From Owenweeksia sp965214115 (GTDB lineage: Bacteria; Bacteroidota; Bacteroidia; Flavobacteriales; Schleiferiaceae), in NCBI GenBank assembly GCA_965214115.1, contig CBDCAU010000003.1, forward strand, positions 434,001-498,000: a stretch of DNA of 64,000 nucleotides. The letters run 5' to 3'. Positions 35,801-43,601 of this stretch are shown in pieces; positions within the stretch are counted from its first letter, which is position 1, and each line of letters opens with the position of its first letter. A model generated the notes under the pieces. The model saw only the letters and a list, made by a program, of their open reading frames with translations, was not told where the DNA came from and made no database searches. The translations under genes and the position numbers were made by a program.

Positions 35801-36343
35801 ATGAAAATCCCTGAAAAATTCCATAATTCGCTGACCGAACAGCCTTTTGCCAACTGCATTTTGTGTGATAAAAACCTGCTGGACGGCGCGGAATATTTGA
35901 TTGAAAAAGTGTACCGCCGCTTCCCCGAAAATGGGGGTGAGGAATTGATCCACGAAATCGCCGTATGCACCGATTGTGCTGGAAATATGCGCGGCGAACT
36001 GTCGGAAGAATCTAAGCAAAAGATGGAAATTTTTATGTGGCAAAAGCAAATGGAGCAGCTCCAGCGTGGCCGCCCCAATCCCGATACGCTATTGGAAAAG
36101 TGTTTTTTTACCGAAAAGGAAATCACGGAAACCGATGGCTACCACGTTTTTGCGCATTGCCGAGGCGCGGAACTCACAAGTGATTTTACTTATTTTACGC
36201 TGAGCCAAGATATTATCGAAGAAATGCAGGACTTGCTGTCGCAAAAAACGAAGGACGAACTGCGGCGATTCACCGAGGAAAATACGGGCTTGCCGCCGGA
36301 ACTCGCGGATTTATTTCAGCGCGGCGGGCCGGTTCTCGTCTAA
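35801..36343 (+). CDS. hypothetical protein with two CxxC pairs
   Basis: The 180-residue protein has CILCDK near residue 22 and CTDCAG near residue 60, a likely zinc-binding pair, and further single cysteines (CFFTEKEI, AHCRG). The rest is helical and acidic, with a C-terminal GLPPELADLFQRGGPVLV. No family is recognised. The last 4 bases overlap the convergent DUF481 gene. Confidence 0.65.
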   Translation: MKIPEKFHNSLTEQPFANCILCDKNLLDGAEYLIEKVYRRFPENGGEELIHEIAVCTDCAGNMRGELSEESKQKMEIFMWQKQMEQLQRGRPNPDTLLEKCFFTEKEITETDGYHVFAHCRGAELTSDFTYFTLSQDIIEEMQDLLSQKTKDELRRFTEENTGLPPELADLFQRGGPVLV

Positions 36344-37107
36344 AATTTATACGAAAACCCATTCCCCCAATTCACCGTAAGGTTCGGGATGTCAGGCAAA
36401 GCTACCGGAAACGCGTCGTAGGCCAAACTGACGGTGCTGGTAAAGGAAAGTTTTCGGAACACTTGAAACGAAAGTTGCGATTGCAGCGTGGCGCGGAAAT
36501 CTTCAAACTTGTTCACGCGCGGCTGGTAGTAAGCGATGCTGCTCCATTGCCAGCTTTCTTTTTTCAAAAAGACCGCGGATAAATAGGTGCTCAACCGCAC
36601 ATCTTCATTCAAAATATCCGTGCTGAATTCCTCGTCGTATTCATACATTATAAGCGTGCCCAAATACAATTTCGATTTTTCCTTATCGATAAACGAAAAA
36701 CGCGGCCCGCCGCCCGCCAGTAAGCGGTTGTTGATTTTCAGTGGGATATTTTTTTGGTATTGGGAAAACACTTCCCACGTCAAAAAGTCGTCCTGCTCAA
36801 AGTTGTAGCGAAGGTGCAGCATCCCGTTTTGTTCCAGCGCGTCGTTGTCGGACAACGAAATTTCTATGTTGTTGAAAAACAACCACAAATGACGGTTTTG
36901 GCGCAGTTGCAAATTGAGGTTTTGGGAGATGCGCCACAGCTCGCGGGTGTTCTTGGTGTAGCTGGCGCTGAGGTTTTCTCGGCCGTAAAAACCGTTGGAA
37001 TCCGCATCGCTGCGCAGTGCTTCCACGTTCACGATTTGGGCTGGCAAGGTTTTAGCGAAAAGCGCGACCGTGCAAAAAAGAAGAATCCTTTTCTTAAAAA
37101 TCATCAA
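36340..37107 (-). CDS. DUF481-type outer-membrane barrel protein
   Basis: A signal peptide (ILLFCTVALFAKTLPAQ) is followed by QIVNVEALRSDADSNGFYGR and amphipathic strands to a C-terminal FSYKF. This matches DUF481 (salt-induced outer-membrane protein YdiY-like) barrels in start pattern, length and strand order. The function of the family is unknown. A terminator-like hairpin upstream separates it from the intergenic region. Confidence 0.75.
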   Translation of the reverse strand: MMIFKKRILLFCTVALFAKTLPAQIVNVEALRSDADSNGFYGRENLSASYTKNTRELWRISQNLNLQLRQNRHLWLFFNNIEISLSDNDALEQNGMLHLRYNFEQDDFLTWEVFSQYQKNIPLKINNRLLAGGGPRFSFIDKEKSKLYLGTLIMYEYDEEFSTDILNEDVRLSTYLSAVFLKKESWQWSSIAYYQPRVNKFEDFRATLQSQLSFQVFRKLSFTSTVSLAYDAFPVALPDIPNLTVNWGNGFSYKF

Positions 37108-37148
37108 GACGAAAAAACTTTTGGAAACGAAACGGGATATTCTGAAAA

Positions 37149-37177
37149 CTAAAAAGCCCCACCGGGCGGTGGGGCTT
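37149..37177 (-). terminator. strong hairpin with T tract on the minus strand
   Basis: AAGCCCCACC (37154-37163) and GGTGGGGCTT (37168-37177) pair perfectly around GGGC, followed on the minus strand by T5. It stands 42 bases ahead of the DUF481 start, so it ends something transcribed from the right, or acts as an attenuator. Confidence 0.65.
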
Positions 37178-37222
37178 AATAAACCTAAAAGGTCAAGTCA
37201 TGAAACATTTGAAAACTCTACT
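37149..37222 (-). ncRNA. candidate short RNA ahead of the DUF481 gene
   Basis: A minus-strand -7 box TACATTTG (37229-37236) lies about 50 bases ahead of a terminator, giving a predicted RNA of about 74 bases. There is no minus-strand gene between them. On the plus strand the same DNA can code a 17-residue peptide starting MKHLKTLLCLK, which I do not trust. Confidence 0.28.
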
Positions 37223-37303
37223 CTGCCTCAAATGTAAAGCATTAAACCTTTAACAACCAAATATTTTTTACAACTGACTGTCAATAACTTAGAAAACACT
37301 TGA

Positions 37304-37942
37304 ATGAAAAAGTTAGAATTTTTTACTATGAACTTTTCCCAAACTGCAATCCGCGCCGTATTTTTATTCGTAATGGGCGTTTTTTCTATTGGAAATTCGA
37401 GCGCGCAATCGGCCGAACTGAAACAAAAAGTGGCGGCCTTCAAAACTGATTTTGAAGAAAACTATGAAATGAACTACCTCAATATTTCCGACCGTGATTT
37501 GGGGTACATCGAGGAAACCGACCCCGCTTACAAAGAAGAATTTCAACTGAAAGCCAAGGAAAAAACCGAGAACAACATTGGCAACCGCAGCAAGGCCAAG
37601 TTTTACTTTTCCGTTTTCGCCTACGAAACTCTGGACGACCGCCAGTGGGCGCTGAAAGATTGGATGGAAGATTTCATTGAAGGAAAAACGCTACGAAAAG
37701 GCCGTACGGTGCGCACTTATGAATACGCCACGCCCACCATCATCCTAATCAACGACTTGGAAATCATCGTGGTAAATTACGATTGCAAAGATTATTCGGA
37801 GGATAATTTTGAAAAATGGAACGATGAACTGCTGCGCTATTTTGGCAATGAAAACACGATGGTGATTGAAATCCTCTGCGACGGCCCGCTGGAATGGACG
37901 AAGAATGCGCCAGACCCGAAGGATAGGGCGAAGTTGTTTTGA
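37304..37942 (+). CDS. secreted hypothetical protein
   Basis: A signal peptide (AIRAVFLFVMGVFSIGNSSAQ) leads a 175-residue mature part that is acidic, with helices (AELKQKVAAFKTDFEEN) and strands (TPTIILINDLEIIVVNYDC). No family is recognised. Codon use resembles the core genes. ATG 37328 (MNFSQ) is a possible alternative start that keeps the signal peptide. Confidence 0.65.
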   Translation: MKKLEFFTMNFSQTAIRAVFLFVMGVFSIGNSSAQSAELKQKVAAFKTDFEENYEMNYLNISDRDLGYIEETDPAYKEEFQLKAKEKTENNIGNRSKAKFYFSVFAYETLDDRQWALKDWMEDFIEGKTLRKGRTVRTYEYATPTIILINDLEIIVVNYDCKDYSEDNFEKWNDELLRYFGNENTMVIEILCDGPLEWTKNAPDPKDRAKLF

Positions 37943-37951
37943 ATCATTAAG

Positions 37952-38689
37952 TTAAGTAGCCTTTTCTTTTTGCTTATCAATGCTATAGTAGAACTGCTTG
38001 AAGATGTGGTTATTTTTTCTCAAAAATTCTTTTCTAATCTCATCTTGTTCTTTTATTCCAGACTCTAATTTTTCATACATCTTTAACGTGTCTTCCAAAA
38101 CTATCAACTCTTTCTTCGATTTGACATTCTCAATGAATGAAGAAAAGTTTTTTAGATTTTGCTTCAGATGCTTTTCAGATACAATCGTTAGCGAGTTATT
38201 AACTCCAGAGAGAAACAGTTTTATCTTTGATAAAGAACTAACGTTTTCCAAATTAAAAATGACATCGGCCATATGACTCAAGGAATCAAATGAGGTAGTC
38301 CCTTGTAGAACTTGCTCCTCTTGTAGATTTTTTATAGGAACATCAAAAAGATATTTAGCGTGGTCTAAAATTAATTGACTACTATCTTCAAGGATTGAGT
38401 TCATCATTTTTGTTCCTTGTTCAGATTTAAAATAACCTTCAACAAATTTTTTAGCCTTGTTTTTGGCTATTTTACCAACAATTTGCTCATATCTCAAAAC
38501 AATAAGACCCGCTAATAATGTAAGAAGCGTAAGCAAAATCGTTACCAGCCAAATCATAGTTGTTCTTGAATCTTCAACTAAATTTTGATAATATTCGATT
38601 AAAGTGGCCTCAGACAAATCTTGAACTGGAACTTGAATCGTGTCATAGACAATCACCGTGCTGTCAACAATGCTTAGAATAGTGTTCAT
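37952..38689 (-). CDS. single-pass membrane protein of unknown function
   Basis: One strong membrane helix at about residues 45-66 (MIWLVTILLTLLTLLAGLIV) is followed by a long charged, coiled-coil-prone region (VKSKKELIVLEDTLKMYEKL). There is no signal peptide or known domain. The gene is clearly more AT-rich than its neighbours, which suggests acquired DNA. The C-terminal part is probably cytoplasmic. Confidence 0.65.
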   Translation of the reverse strand: MNTILSIVDSTVIVYDTIQVPVQDLSEATLIEYYQNLVEDSRTTMIWLVTILLTLLTLLAGLIVLRYEQIVGKIAKNKAKKFVEGYFKSEQGTKMMNSILEDSSQLILDHAKYLFDVPIKNLQEEQVLQGTTSFDSLSHMADVIFNLENVSSLSKIKLFLSGVNNSLTIVSEKHLKQNLKNFSSFIENVKSKKELIVLEDTLKMYEKLESGIKEQDEIRKEFLRKNNHIFKQFYYSIDKQKEKAT

Positions 38690-38707
38690 TTTAATAAATT
38701 TTTATTC

Positions 38708-40246
38708 TCACCCCATCCACCCCTCCCTGTCCAAACTCCGATAGGTAATCGCCTCCGCCAAGTGCTCGGTTTCGATCGCCGCGCTGCCCTCCAAGTCCGC
38801 GATGGTGCGGGACATTTTCAAAATACGGTCGTAAGCGCGGCCGCTCATATTCAGTTTGTCGATGGCGTGGCGCAGCAGTTCCGCGCCTTCTTTGCCAATT
38901 TCGCAAACCTCTCGCAATTGCTTGGTGCTCATCTGCGCGTTGCAATACACGCCTTCGTTTTCCGCAAACCGTTGGGATTGGATTTCCCGCGCGCTCACTA
39001 CCCGTTTGCGTATTTCCGCGCTCTTTTCCTCCGGCCGTTTGGATGACATTTCATCGAACGAAACCGGCGTCACTTCCACGTGCAAATCAATCCGGTCGAG
39101 CAGCGGCCCGCTGATGCGGTTCAAATATTTCTGCACCACGCCGGGCGAGCATACACAGTCTTTGGTGGGATGGTTGAAATACCCGCACGGGCAAGGGTTC
39201 ATCGACGAAATCAACATAAACGAACTGGGATAATCCACCGCAAAGCGCGCGCGGCTGATGGTCACTTTGCGGTCTTCCATCGGCTGGCGCATCACTTCGA
39301 GGACGGTACGCTGGAACTCCGGCAATTCATCCAAAAACAAGATGCCGTGGTGCGCCAGCGAAATTTCGCCCGGCTGCGGAAAACTGCCGCCGCCCACCAA
39401 GGCCGCGTTCGATATGGAATGGTGCGGGCTGCGGAACGGCCGCTGGGCGATCAAACTGCTGCCGCTGCCCAGCTTGCCCGCCACACTGTGGATTTTGGTG
39501 GTTTCCAATGCCTCGTTCAAAGTCATCGGCGGGAGGATGCTCGGCATCCGCTTGGCCAGCATCGTTTTTCCCGCGCCAGGCGGGCCGATGAGAATCACGT
39601 TGTGGCCGCCCGCCGCCGCGATTTCCAGCGCGCGCTTGATGTTTTCCTGGCCTTTCACTTGGTCAAAATCAAATTCGGGATTGTCCAAATGTTGGGCAAA
39701 TTCTTCGCGGGTATTCACCGTCACGCGCTCCATCTTTCCGTTGCCGGACAGGAAATCCACCACATCCATCAAATTTTCCGCGCCGTACACTTCTAAATCG
39801 TTGACGATGGCGGCTTCCCGCGCATTTTCCTTGGGAAGGATAAATCCTTTAAAACCTTCCTTGCGCGCTTGGATGGCGATGGGCAGCGCGCCTTTGATCG
39901 GCGCCAGCCCGCCATCCAGCGAGAGTTCGCTCATTATGATATAGCGATCCACCTCCGGCATTTCCACTTGGCCGGAAGCGGACAAAATTCCCAACGCAAT
40001 GGGTAAGTCGTAAGCCGAGCCTTCCTTGCGGATGTCGGCCGGCGCCATATTGATGGTGATTTTGCGGCCCGGCCAGCCCAGCCCGTTGTTTTTCAGCGCG
40101 GCGGTGATGCGGTGCTGGCTTTCTTTCACGGCCGCGTCTGGCAGTCCCACCAAAAAGAAGTTGATGCCCACGTCCATATTCACCTCGATGGTGATGGTGG
40201 TGGCATCCACGCCAAACACCGCGCTGCCGTAGGTTTTGATGAGCAT
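38708..40246 (-). CDS. comM: YifB/ComM-family magnesium chelatase-like AAA+ ATPase
   Basis: ComM is a hexameric helicase that promotes branch migration during natural transformation. The protein has the N-terminal Lon-like domain (DVGINFFLVGLPDAAVKESQ), an AAA+ core with Walker A GPPGAGKTMLAKR, HHSISNAALVGGG and FLDELPEFQRTVLEVMRQP with Walker B, and a zinc-like CPCGYFNHPTKDCVC loop. The C-terminal SGRAYDRILKMSRTIADLEG and the 512-residue length are standard. Confidence 0.95.
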   Translation of the reverse strand: MLIKTYGSAVFGVDATTITIEVNMDVGINFFLVGLPDAAVKESQHRITAALKNNGLGWPGRKITINMAPADIRKEGSAYDLPIALGILSASGQVEMPEVDRYIIMSELSLDGGLAPIKGALPIAIQARKEGFKGFILPKENAREAAIVNDLEVYGAENLMDVVDFLSGNGKMERVTVNTREEFAQHLDNPEFDFDQVKGQENIKRALEIAAAGGHNVILIGPPGAGKTMLAKRMPSILPPMTLNEALETTKIHSVAGKLGSGSSLIAQRPFRSPHHSISNAALVGGGSFPQPGEISLAHHGILFLDELPEFQRTVLEVMRQPMEDRKVTISRARFAVDYPSSFMLISSMNPCPCGYFNHPTKDCVCSPGVVQKYLNRISGPLLDRIDLHVEVTPVSFDEMSSKRPEEKSAEIRKRVVSAREIQSQRFAENEGVYCNAQMSTKQLREVCEIGKEGAELLRHAIDKLNMSGRAYDRILKMSRTIADLEGSAAIETEHLAEAITYRSLDREGWMG

Positions 40247-40425
40247 TGGTTAGATTTTTTATAAAAGAAAATGAGGGGGCAAAGTATCAAAATTTTAGAT
40301 GGGTCTGCTCATTTCTTTCTTCGGATGAAAATTAAAGAGAATGCTCGTTGAGCAAACTCGATACATATTAAACCAAAAGCTTTTTCAAAGAGAAAACAAA
40401 TTTCAGATACCTCTACTGACTTTGT

Positions 40426-40433
40426 TAAATTTG
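40426..40433 (+). promoter_or_regulatory. -7 box for the small gene/ART-like pair
   Basis: TAAATTTG fits TAnnTTTG and ends 15 bases before ATG 40449. No clear -33 TTG stands at the right distance. Confidence 0.35.
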
Positions 40434-40448
40434 TAAAAATTCCCAAAT

Positions 40449-40616
40449 ATGACAGATTCGGAGATTGAAAAGCTGCTTGTCAAGCTGGAGCAGTTTAGGA
40501 AAGAATTGGAAAACAGTCCCTCAAAGGCTAAAAAATTTCTGGTGGATGCGGGCATCATCACCAAAAATGGTAACCTGAGAAACCGTTATAAAAATTTATG
40601 TACACCTCAAGAGTAG
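40449..40616 (+). CDS. 55-residue putative antitoxin of an ART-like toxin
   Basis: ATG 40449 to TAG 40614-40616 codes a charged helical protein (DSEIEKLLVKLEQFRKELEN, then AKKFLVDAGIITKNGNLRNRY). The final 19 bases overlap the ART-like gene in another frame, so the two must be coupled. Size, charge and order suit an antitoxin or small regulator. I recognise no family; the FLVDAGIITKNG part resembles short transcription-linked antitoxin tails only loosely. Confidence 0.55.
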   Translation: MTDSEIEKLLVKLEQFRKELENSPSKAKKFLVDAGIITKNGNLRNRYKNLCTPQE

Positions 40617-41188
40617 GCCTCACACTCGGTTTTCACGGCACGGATGAAAAAATTGTCGAAGCCGTTCTAACCGGGCAAAAGGACTTGAAACCAAGCGCCA
40701 ATTCCTATGACTGGCTCGGAAACGGAATTTATTTTTGGGACAACAGCCCCAGCCGCGCCTTGGCTTGGGCCACCGAATTGAAAAAACAAAAAGAAAGCTC
40801 TATAGAAAAACCCGCCGTGATAGGCGCCATCTTGGATTTGGGCTATTGCTTGGATTTGCTGGACTACAAAAATCTCGCACTTTTAAAAATGGGACACGAT
40901 CTTCTTAAGACTTCCTTCAGGGAATCCCTATCTCGTTTGCCCTCTAACAGCGGAGCTTCTGAAGATTTGCCGCAAAGGGATTTAGATTGCGCGGTCATCG
41001 AAACCTTGCACGAATCATTGGAAAAATCTGGAAACGAGCCGTTTGATTCAACCCGCGGCGTCTTTTGGGAAGGCAAGACGCTTTTTCCAAAAGCGGGTTT
41101 CCGCGAAAAAAATCACATCCAAATTTGTATCCGAAACTTAAATTGCATCAAGGGCTATTTCTTGCCGCTGGAAAGGATGGTAAATTAG
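40598..41188 (+). CDS. probable ADP-ribosyltransferase-fold toxin
   Basis: The 196-residue protein opens with LGFHGTDEKIV, giving H13-G14-T15. Later comes NSYDWLGNGIYFWDNSPSRA with G43-x-Y45 and A54-x2-W57 just after. This is the H...G-x-Y-F...A-x-W-A pattern of the H-Y-[E/Q] class of ADP-ribosyltransferases (PARP and diphtheria-toxin type). E170 or Q175 in FREKNHIQICIRN would be the third site. It has no signal peptide or membrane helix, so it acts in the cytoplasm. The overlapping 55-residue gene ahead of it suggests a toxin-antitoxin pair. The target is unknown. Confidence 0.62.
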   Translation: MYTSRVGLTLGFHGTDEKIVEAVLTGQKDLKPSANSYDWLGNGIYFWDNSPSRALAWATELKKQKESSIEKPAVIGAILDLGYCLDLLDYKNLALLKMGHDLLKTSFRESLSRLPSNSGASEDLPQRDLDCAVIETLHESLEKSGNEPFDSTRGVFWEGKTLFPKAGFREKNHIQICIRNLNCIKGYFLPLERMVN

Positions 41189-41607
41189 GTGACGGTTTTG
41201 AAGATTTGTCATTTTTTTTCTCTTCAATTTTTTTGTCCGATTTAAAAACCTGACCACCTGCCTCCCAACTGCTTCCGCCAAATTCACCGGCACGGCATTC
41301 TCGGTCTGGGTGTGTTGTTGCGAAACCGACCCTGCAAATTCCCAATTATCTGGAAACGTTTGAATGCGCGCATATTCGCGCAAGGTGAAGGGTCGAGTCT
41401 CATCGAGGCGGCAGCGTTCGGTCTGTTTTTTGGGGATTACACAAGTCAGGGTCAGGCTGGGTTTGGCCCAGCTCATCCGGCGTGCCATCCCCGTTTTGCC
41501 GCCGCCCAAGTAGTAGCTTTTCATCATATATTCTTTTTGGATTTTTTCCGGCAAGTCGCGCCAGTAACCCCTCGGCGACACCCATTGCAGGATCTCCTTT
41601 TTTCGCT
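41189..41607 (-). pseudogene. C-terminal remnant of a cytosine-5 DNA methyltransferase
   Basis: The minus-strand frame reads ILQWVSPRGYWRDLPEKIQK, then YYLGGGKTGMARRMSW, TRPFTLREYARIQTFPDNWE and NAVPVNLAEAVGRQVV. This is the region from the target-recognition end to motifs IX-X of Dcm-type enzymes. A TAG lies just upstream (about 41606) and motifs I-VIII, including the catalytic PCQ loop, are absent; only about 180 bases separate it from vsr, too few for the rest. One motif X residue has changed (QTENAVP, where QIGNAVP is normal). It is convergent with the ART-like gene. Confidence 0.8.
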
Positions 41608-41789
41608 ATGGGTGCGTTCAGCCTGGCGAATCTGGCACATCGTTTTTATAAAGTATTCCTTTCTATAAAGCGTCATTTAGGTTATAGATTTTTTGTGAGG
41701 TTTGGGATGTTCAAAATTCACTTCGATGTCGTTGTGGATTCTTTAAACCATCAGTCATTCGCTTGTTACAGTAAAAGAAGTTTTCAACT

Positions 41790-42272
41790 ATGGCAGAATC
41801 CTATTCCGAAGAACCCATTCCTGTCCCGCGCTTTGCCGAATCGAAAGGATTTTACACCACCCAAAAGCGCTCGGAACAGATGGCCAAAATCCGGGCAAAG
41901 AATACCAAGCCGGAGCTGATTTTCAGAAAAATGCTTTTTGCGGAAGGCGTCCGCTTTCGCGTGAACGTGAAAGCGCTGCCGGGCACGCCGGACGTGGCCA
42001 TCAAAAAATACAAAATCGCCATTTTTATAGACGGCGAATTTTGGCACGGGAAAAATTGGGAAAAGAAGAAGGAGAAAATCAAAAGCAACCGCGATTTTTG
42101 GATTCCCAAAATTGAGCGCAACATCCAGCGCGACCGGGTGAACAACCGCCAGCTGGTGGAAATGGGCTACGAGGTATTCCGCTTTTGGGACACCGATATC
42201 AAAAAACACCCCGGCCCGGCAGTGCAAGAAATCGTGGATTACATCGCGGCGGTGCGCCATTCCCTCCGTTAA
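41790..42272 (+). CDS. vsr: very-short-patch-repair (Vsr-type) endonuclease
   Basis: Vsr nicks DNA beside T:G mismatches that arise when 5-methylcytosine deaminates. The protein has KRSEQMAKIRAKNTKPELIF at the start, a PDVAIKKYKIAIFIDGEFWHG core with the catalytic aspartates and histidine, and RDRVNNRQLVEMGYEVFRFW. The usual zinc-site cysteine of CFWHGC is replaced here (EFWHGK), so the structural zinc may be lost. It lies next to a broken methyltransferase that would have been its partner. Confidence 0.82.
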   Translation: MAESYSEEPIPVPRFAESKGFYTTQKRSEQMAKIRAKNTKPELIFRKMLFAEGVRFRVNVKALPGTPDVAIKKYKIAIFIDGEFWHGKNWEKKKEKIKSNRDFWIPKIERNIQRDRVNNRQLVEMGYEVFRFWDTDIKKHPGPAVQEIVDYIAAVRHSLR

Positions 42273-42406
42273 AAATGGCGGGGCTGGATTCCCACCGAAA
42301 GCGAAAGGAAGGCGTTAGCAATTTGAAAAACAGGCGGTTGCGATATTTTTTAAAAAGAAGTTTGCGAAGTGGAAATTTGAATTAAATTTGCCGTCCCAAA
42401 AATGAA

Positions 42407-42481
42407 GGGCGCTTAGCTCAGTTGGTTCAGAGCATCTCGTTTACACCGAGAGGGTCGGGGGTTCGAATCCCTCAGCGCCCA
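42407..42481 (+). tRNA. tRNA-Val (TAC)
   Basis: The cloverleaf is complete: acceptor GGGCGCT/AGCGCCC, D-arm AGCTCAGTTGGTTCAGAGC, anticodon stem CTCGT-TTACACC-GAG with anticodon TAC, and T-loop GGTTCGAATCC. CCA is not encoded. It reads Val GUA/GUG codons. Confidence 0.95.
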
Positions 42482-42492
42482 CTTTTTTATCG

Positions 42493-42524
42493 AAAGCCTC
42501 GTCTCGCAAGAGCCGGGGCTTTTT
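42493..42524 (+). terminator. terminator after tRNA-Val(TAC)
   Basis: AAAGCCTCG (42493-42501) and CGGGGCTTT (42514-42522) form a 9-bp stem with one G-T pair and run into TTTTC. Confidence 0.6.
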
Positions 42525-42531
42525 CAGTTTG

Positions 42532-42660
42532 CAATCGGCAGTCGGCAGTTTGCAATCAGCAGTTTGCAATCGGAAAACGCAGCACCACAAGCACGGAACC
42601 CGAAACAAAACCTTGAACTTTCAACTTTAAACCTTGAACTTCAAACATTGAACAATTTCT
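42532..42660. repeat. short degenerate direct repeats before the nuclease gene
   Basis: CAGTTTGCAATC occurs three times at 42528-42570 with variants (GGCAGTCGGCAG). It is followed by repeated TTGAACTTTCAACTTTAAAC-like runs to 42655. They have no coding potential and look like slippage-derived repeat DNA. Confidence 0.5.
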
Positions 42661-42664
42661 CACT

Positions 42665-43021
42665 ATGTACGAATACAAAGGAAAACTTGACCGCGTGGTG
42701 GACGGCGACACCATCGACGTTATCATCGACCTCGGCTTTAAAATGACCACCGAACAGCGCATCCGGCTGCGCGGGGTAAACACGCCCGAAACCTATTCCG
42801 TCAAAAAAGACTCGCCCGAATATTTGAAAGGGAAAGCCGCCACGGACTACGTCATCCAGCGGATGAAGGAAAACAATAATAAATTCATCATCCAGACGGA
42901 TAAATATACCGGCAAATACGGGCGGTATTTGGGGACGATCATTTTTGGGGAAGATCCATCAGCGGAAACGCTGAACCAAGAGTTGATCCGGCTGGGGCAC
43001 GCGGTGGAATATATGGTGTGA
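42665..43021 (+). CDS. thermonuclease-family (SNase) protein
   Basis: The 118-residue protein is the minimal staphylococcal-nuclease fold: VVDGDTIDVIIDL with the metal-binding aspartates, RIRLRGVNTPET with the catalytic arginine and glutamate, and KYGRYLGTIIF with the second arginine. There is no signal peptide, unlike secreted thermonucleases, so it acts in the cytoplasm or leaks out. It sits between two valine tRNA genes. Confidence 0.88.
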   Translation: MYEYKGKLDRVVDGDTIDVIIDLGFKMTTEQRIRLRGVNTPETYSVKKDSPEYLKGKAATDYVIQRMKENNNKFIIQTDKYTGKYGRYLGTIIFGEDPSAETLNQELIRLGHAVEYMV

Positions 43022-43026
43022 ATCTG

Positions 43027-43034
43027 TACTTTTG
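43027..43034 (+). promoter_or_regulatory. -7 box for tRNA-Val(GAC)
   Basis: TACTTTTG matches TAnnTTTG and ends 8 bases ahead of the tRNA, so transcription starts just at the 5' end of the mature RNA. Confidence 0.5.
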
Positions 43035-43042
43035 CCCCACCC

Positions 43043-43117
43043 GAGACATTAGCTCAGCTGGTTCAGAGCGCTGCCTTGACAGGGCAGAGGTCACTGGTTC
43101 GAACCCAGTATGTCTCA
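43043..43117 (+). tRNA. tRNA-Val (GAC)
   Basis: The acceptor GAGACAT/ATGTCTC, D-arm AGCTCAGCTGGTTCAGAGC, anticodon stem CTGCC/GGCAG around TTGACAG with anticodon GAC, and T-loop GGTTCGAACCC are all present. CCA is not encoded. It reads Val GUC/GUU codons and complements the TAC isoacceptor 560 bases upstream. Confidence 0.95.
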
Positions 43118-43120
43118 CAA

Positions 43121-43151
43121 AAAAAATCCCGCCGTGAAGCGGGATTTTTTT
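43121..43151 (+). terminator. terminator after tRNA-Val(GAC)
   Basis: AAAAAATCCCGC (43121-43132) pairs perfectly with GCGGGATTTTTT (43139-43150) around CGTGAA. Its A/T flanks allow it to work on both strands. Confidence 0.85.
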
Positions 43152-43205
43152 CGTCGGGCTGAGTGATTTCAATTTTCCGCAGAAAATTGAAATTGGATCG
43201 AAGCC

Positions 43206-43586
43206 TTAGTCGTCCGCTTTCAGCAACATTTCCGAGCCATCGCCAGCGATAAGTCGCATCTTGCTGTCGCTCAACTCTTTCACGTTAAAATTCTCAGAAT
43301 TGGCCGCGCCCTCGAAAACCAAGCTCAGCTGGTCGCCCGTATGTTTCCAAGTGCCGCTCATCGTGTTCTCGTCGCTCTGCATCGAGAATTTCCCGTTGGC
43401 GTAAAACGTCATTTCCTCGTCGCGGTCGGCCTTGTCGATGCGGTCGCCGTTTTCACGCTTGGCCTCCCACGTTTTGCTGTTCTCGCCCGCAATCATTTGC
43501 TTGGGCGTTTTTTCTTCGTTTTTGCAGCCCGTAAAAATTATACTGGCGGCAAAAATCATCGTAAAAAATCGCATTGTCATTTTCAT
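43206..43586 (-). CDS. small lipoprotein, lipocalin-like
   Basis: The signal MTMRFFTMIFAASIIFTGCK ends in a lipobox. The mature part (about 105 residues) has strands such as EEMTFYANGKFSMQSD and MSGTWKHTGDQLSLVF that resemble the lipocalin-like domain 4 of Bacteroidota lipoproteins. The function is unknown. It follows the LysM gene by 15 bases and is in its operon. Confidence 0.72.
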   Translation of the reverse strand: MKMTMRFFTMIFAASIIFTGCKNEEKTPKQMIAGENSKTWEAKRENGDRIDKADRDEEMTFYANGKFSMQSDENTMSGTWKHTGDQLSLVFEGAANSENFNVKELSDSKMRLIAGDGSEMLLKADD

Positions 43587-43601
43587 ATTTATGTTGGTTT
43601 T

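Noticed and set aside
42532..42660. Iteron-like repeats as a replication origin
   Set aside because: No DnaA boxes, no rep or dnaA gene nearby, and the repeats look like slippage products.
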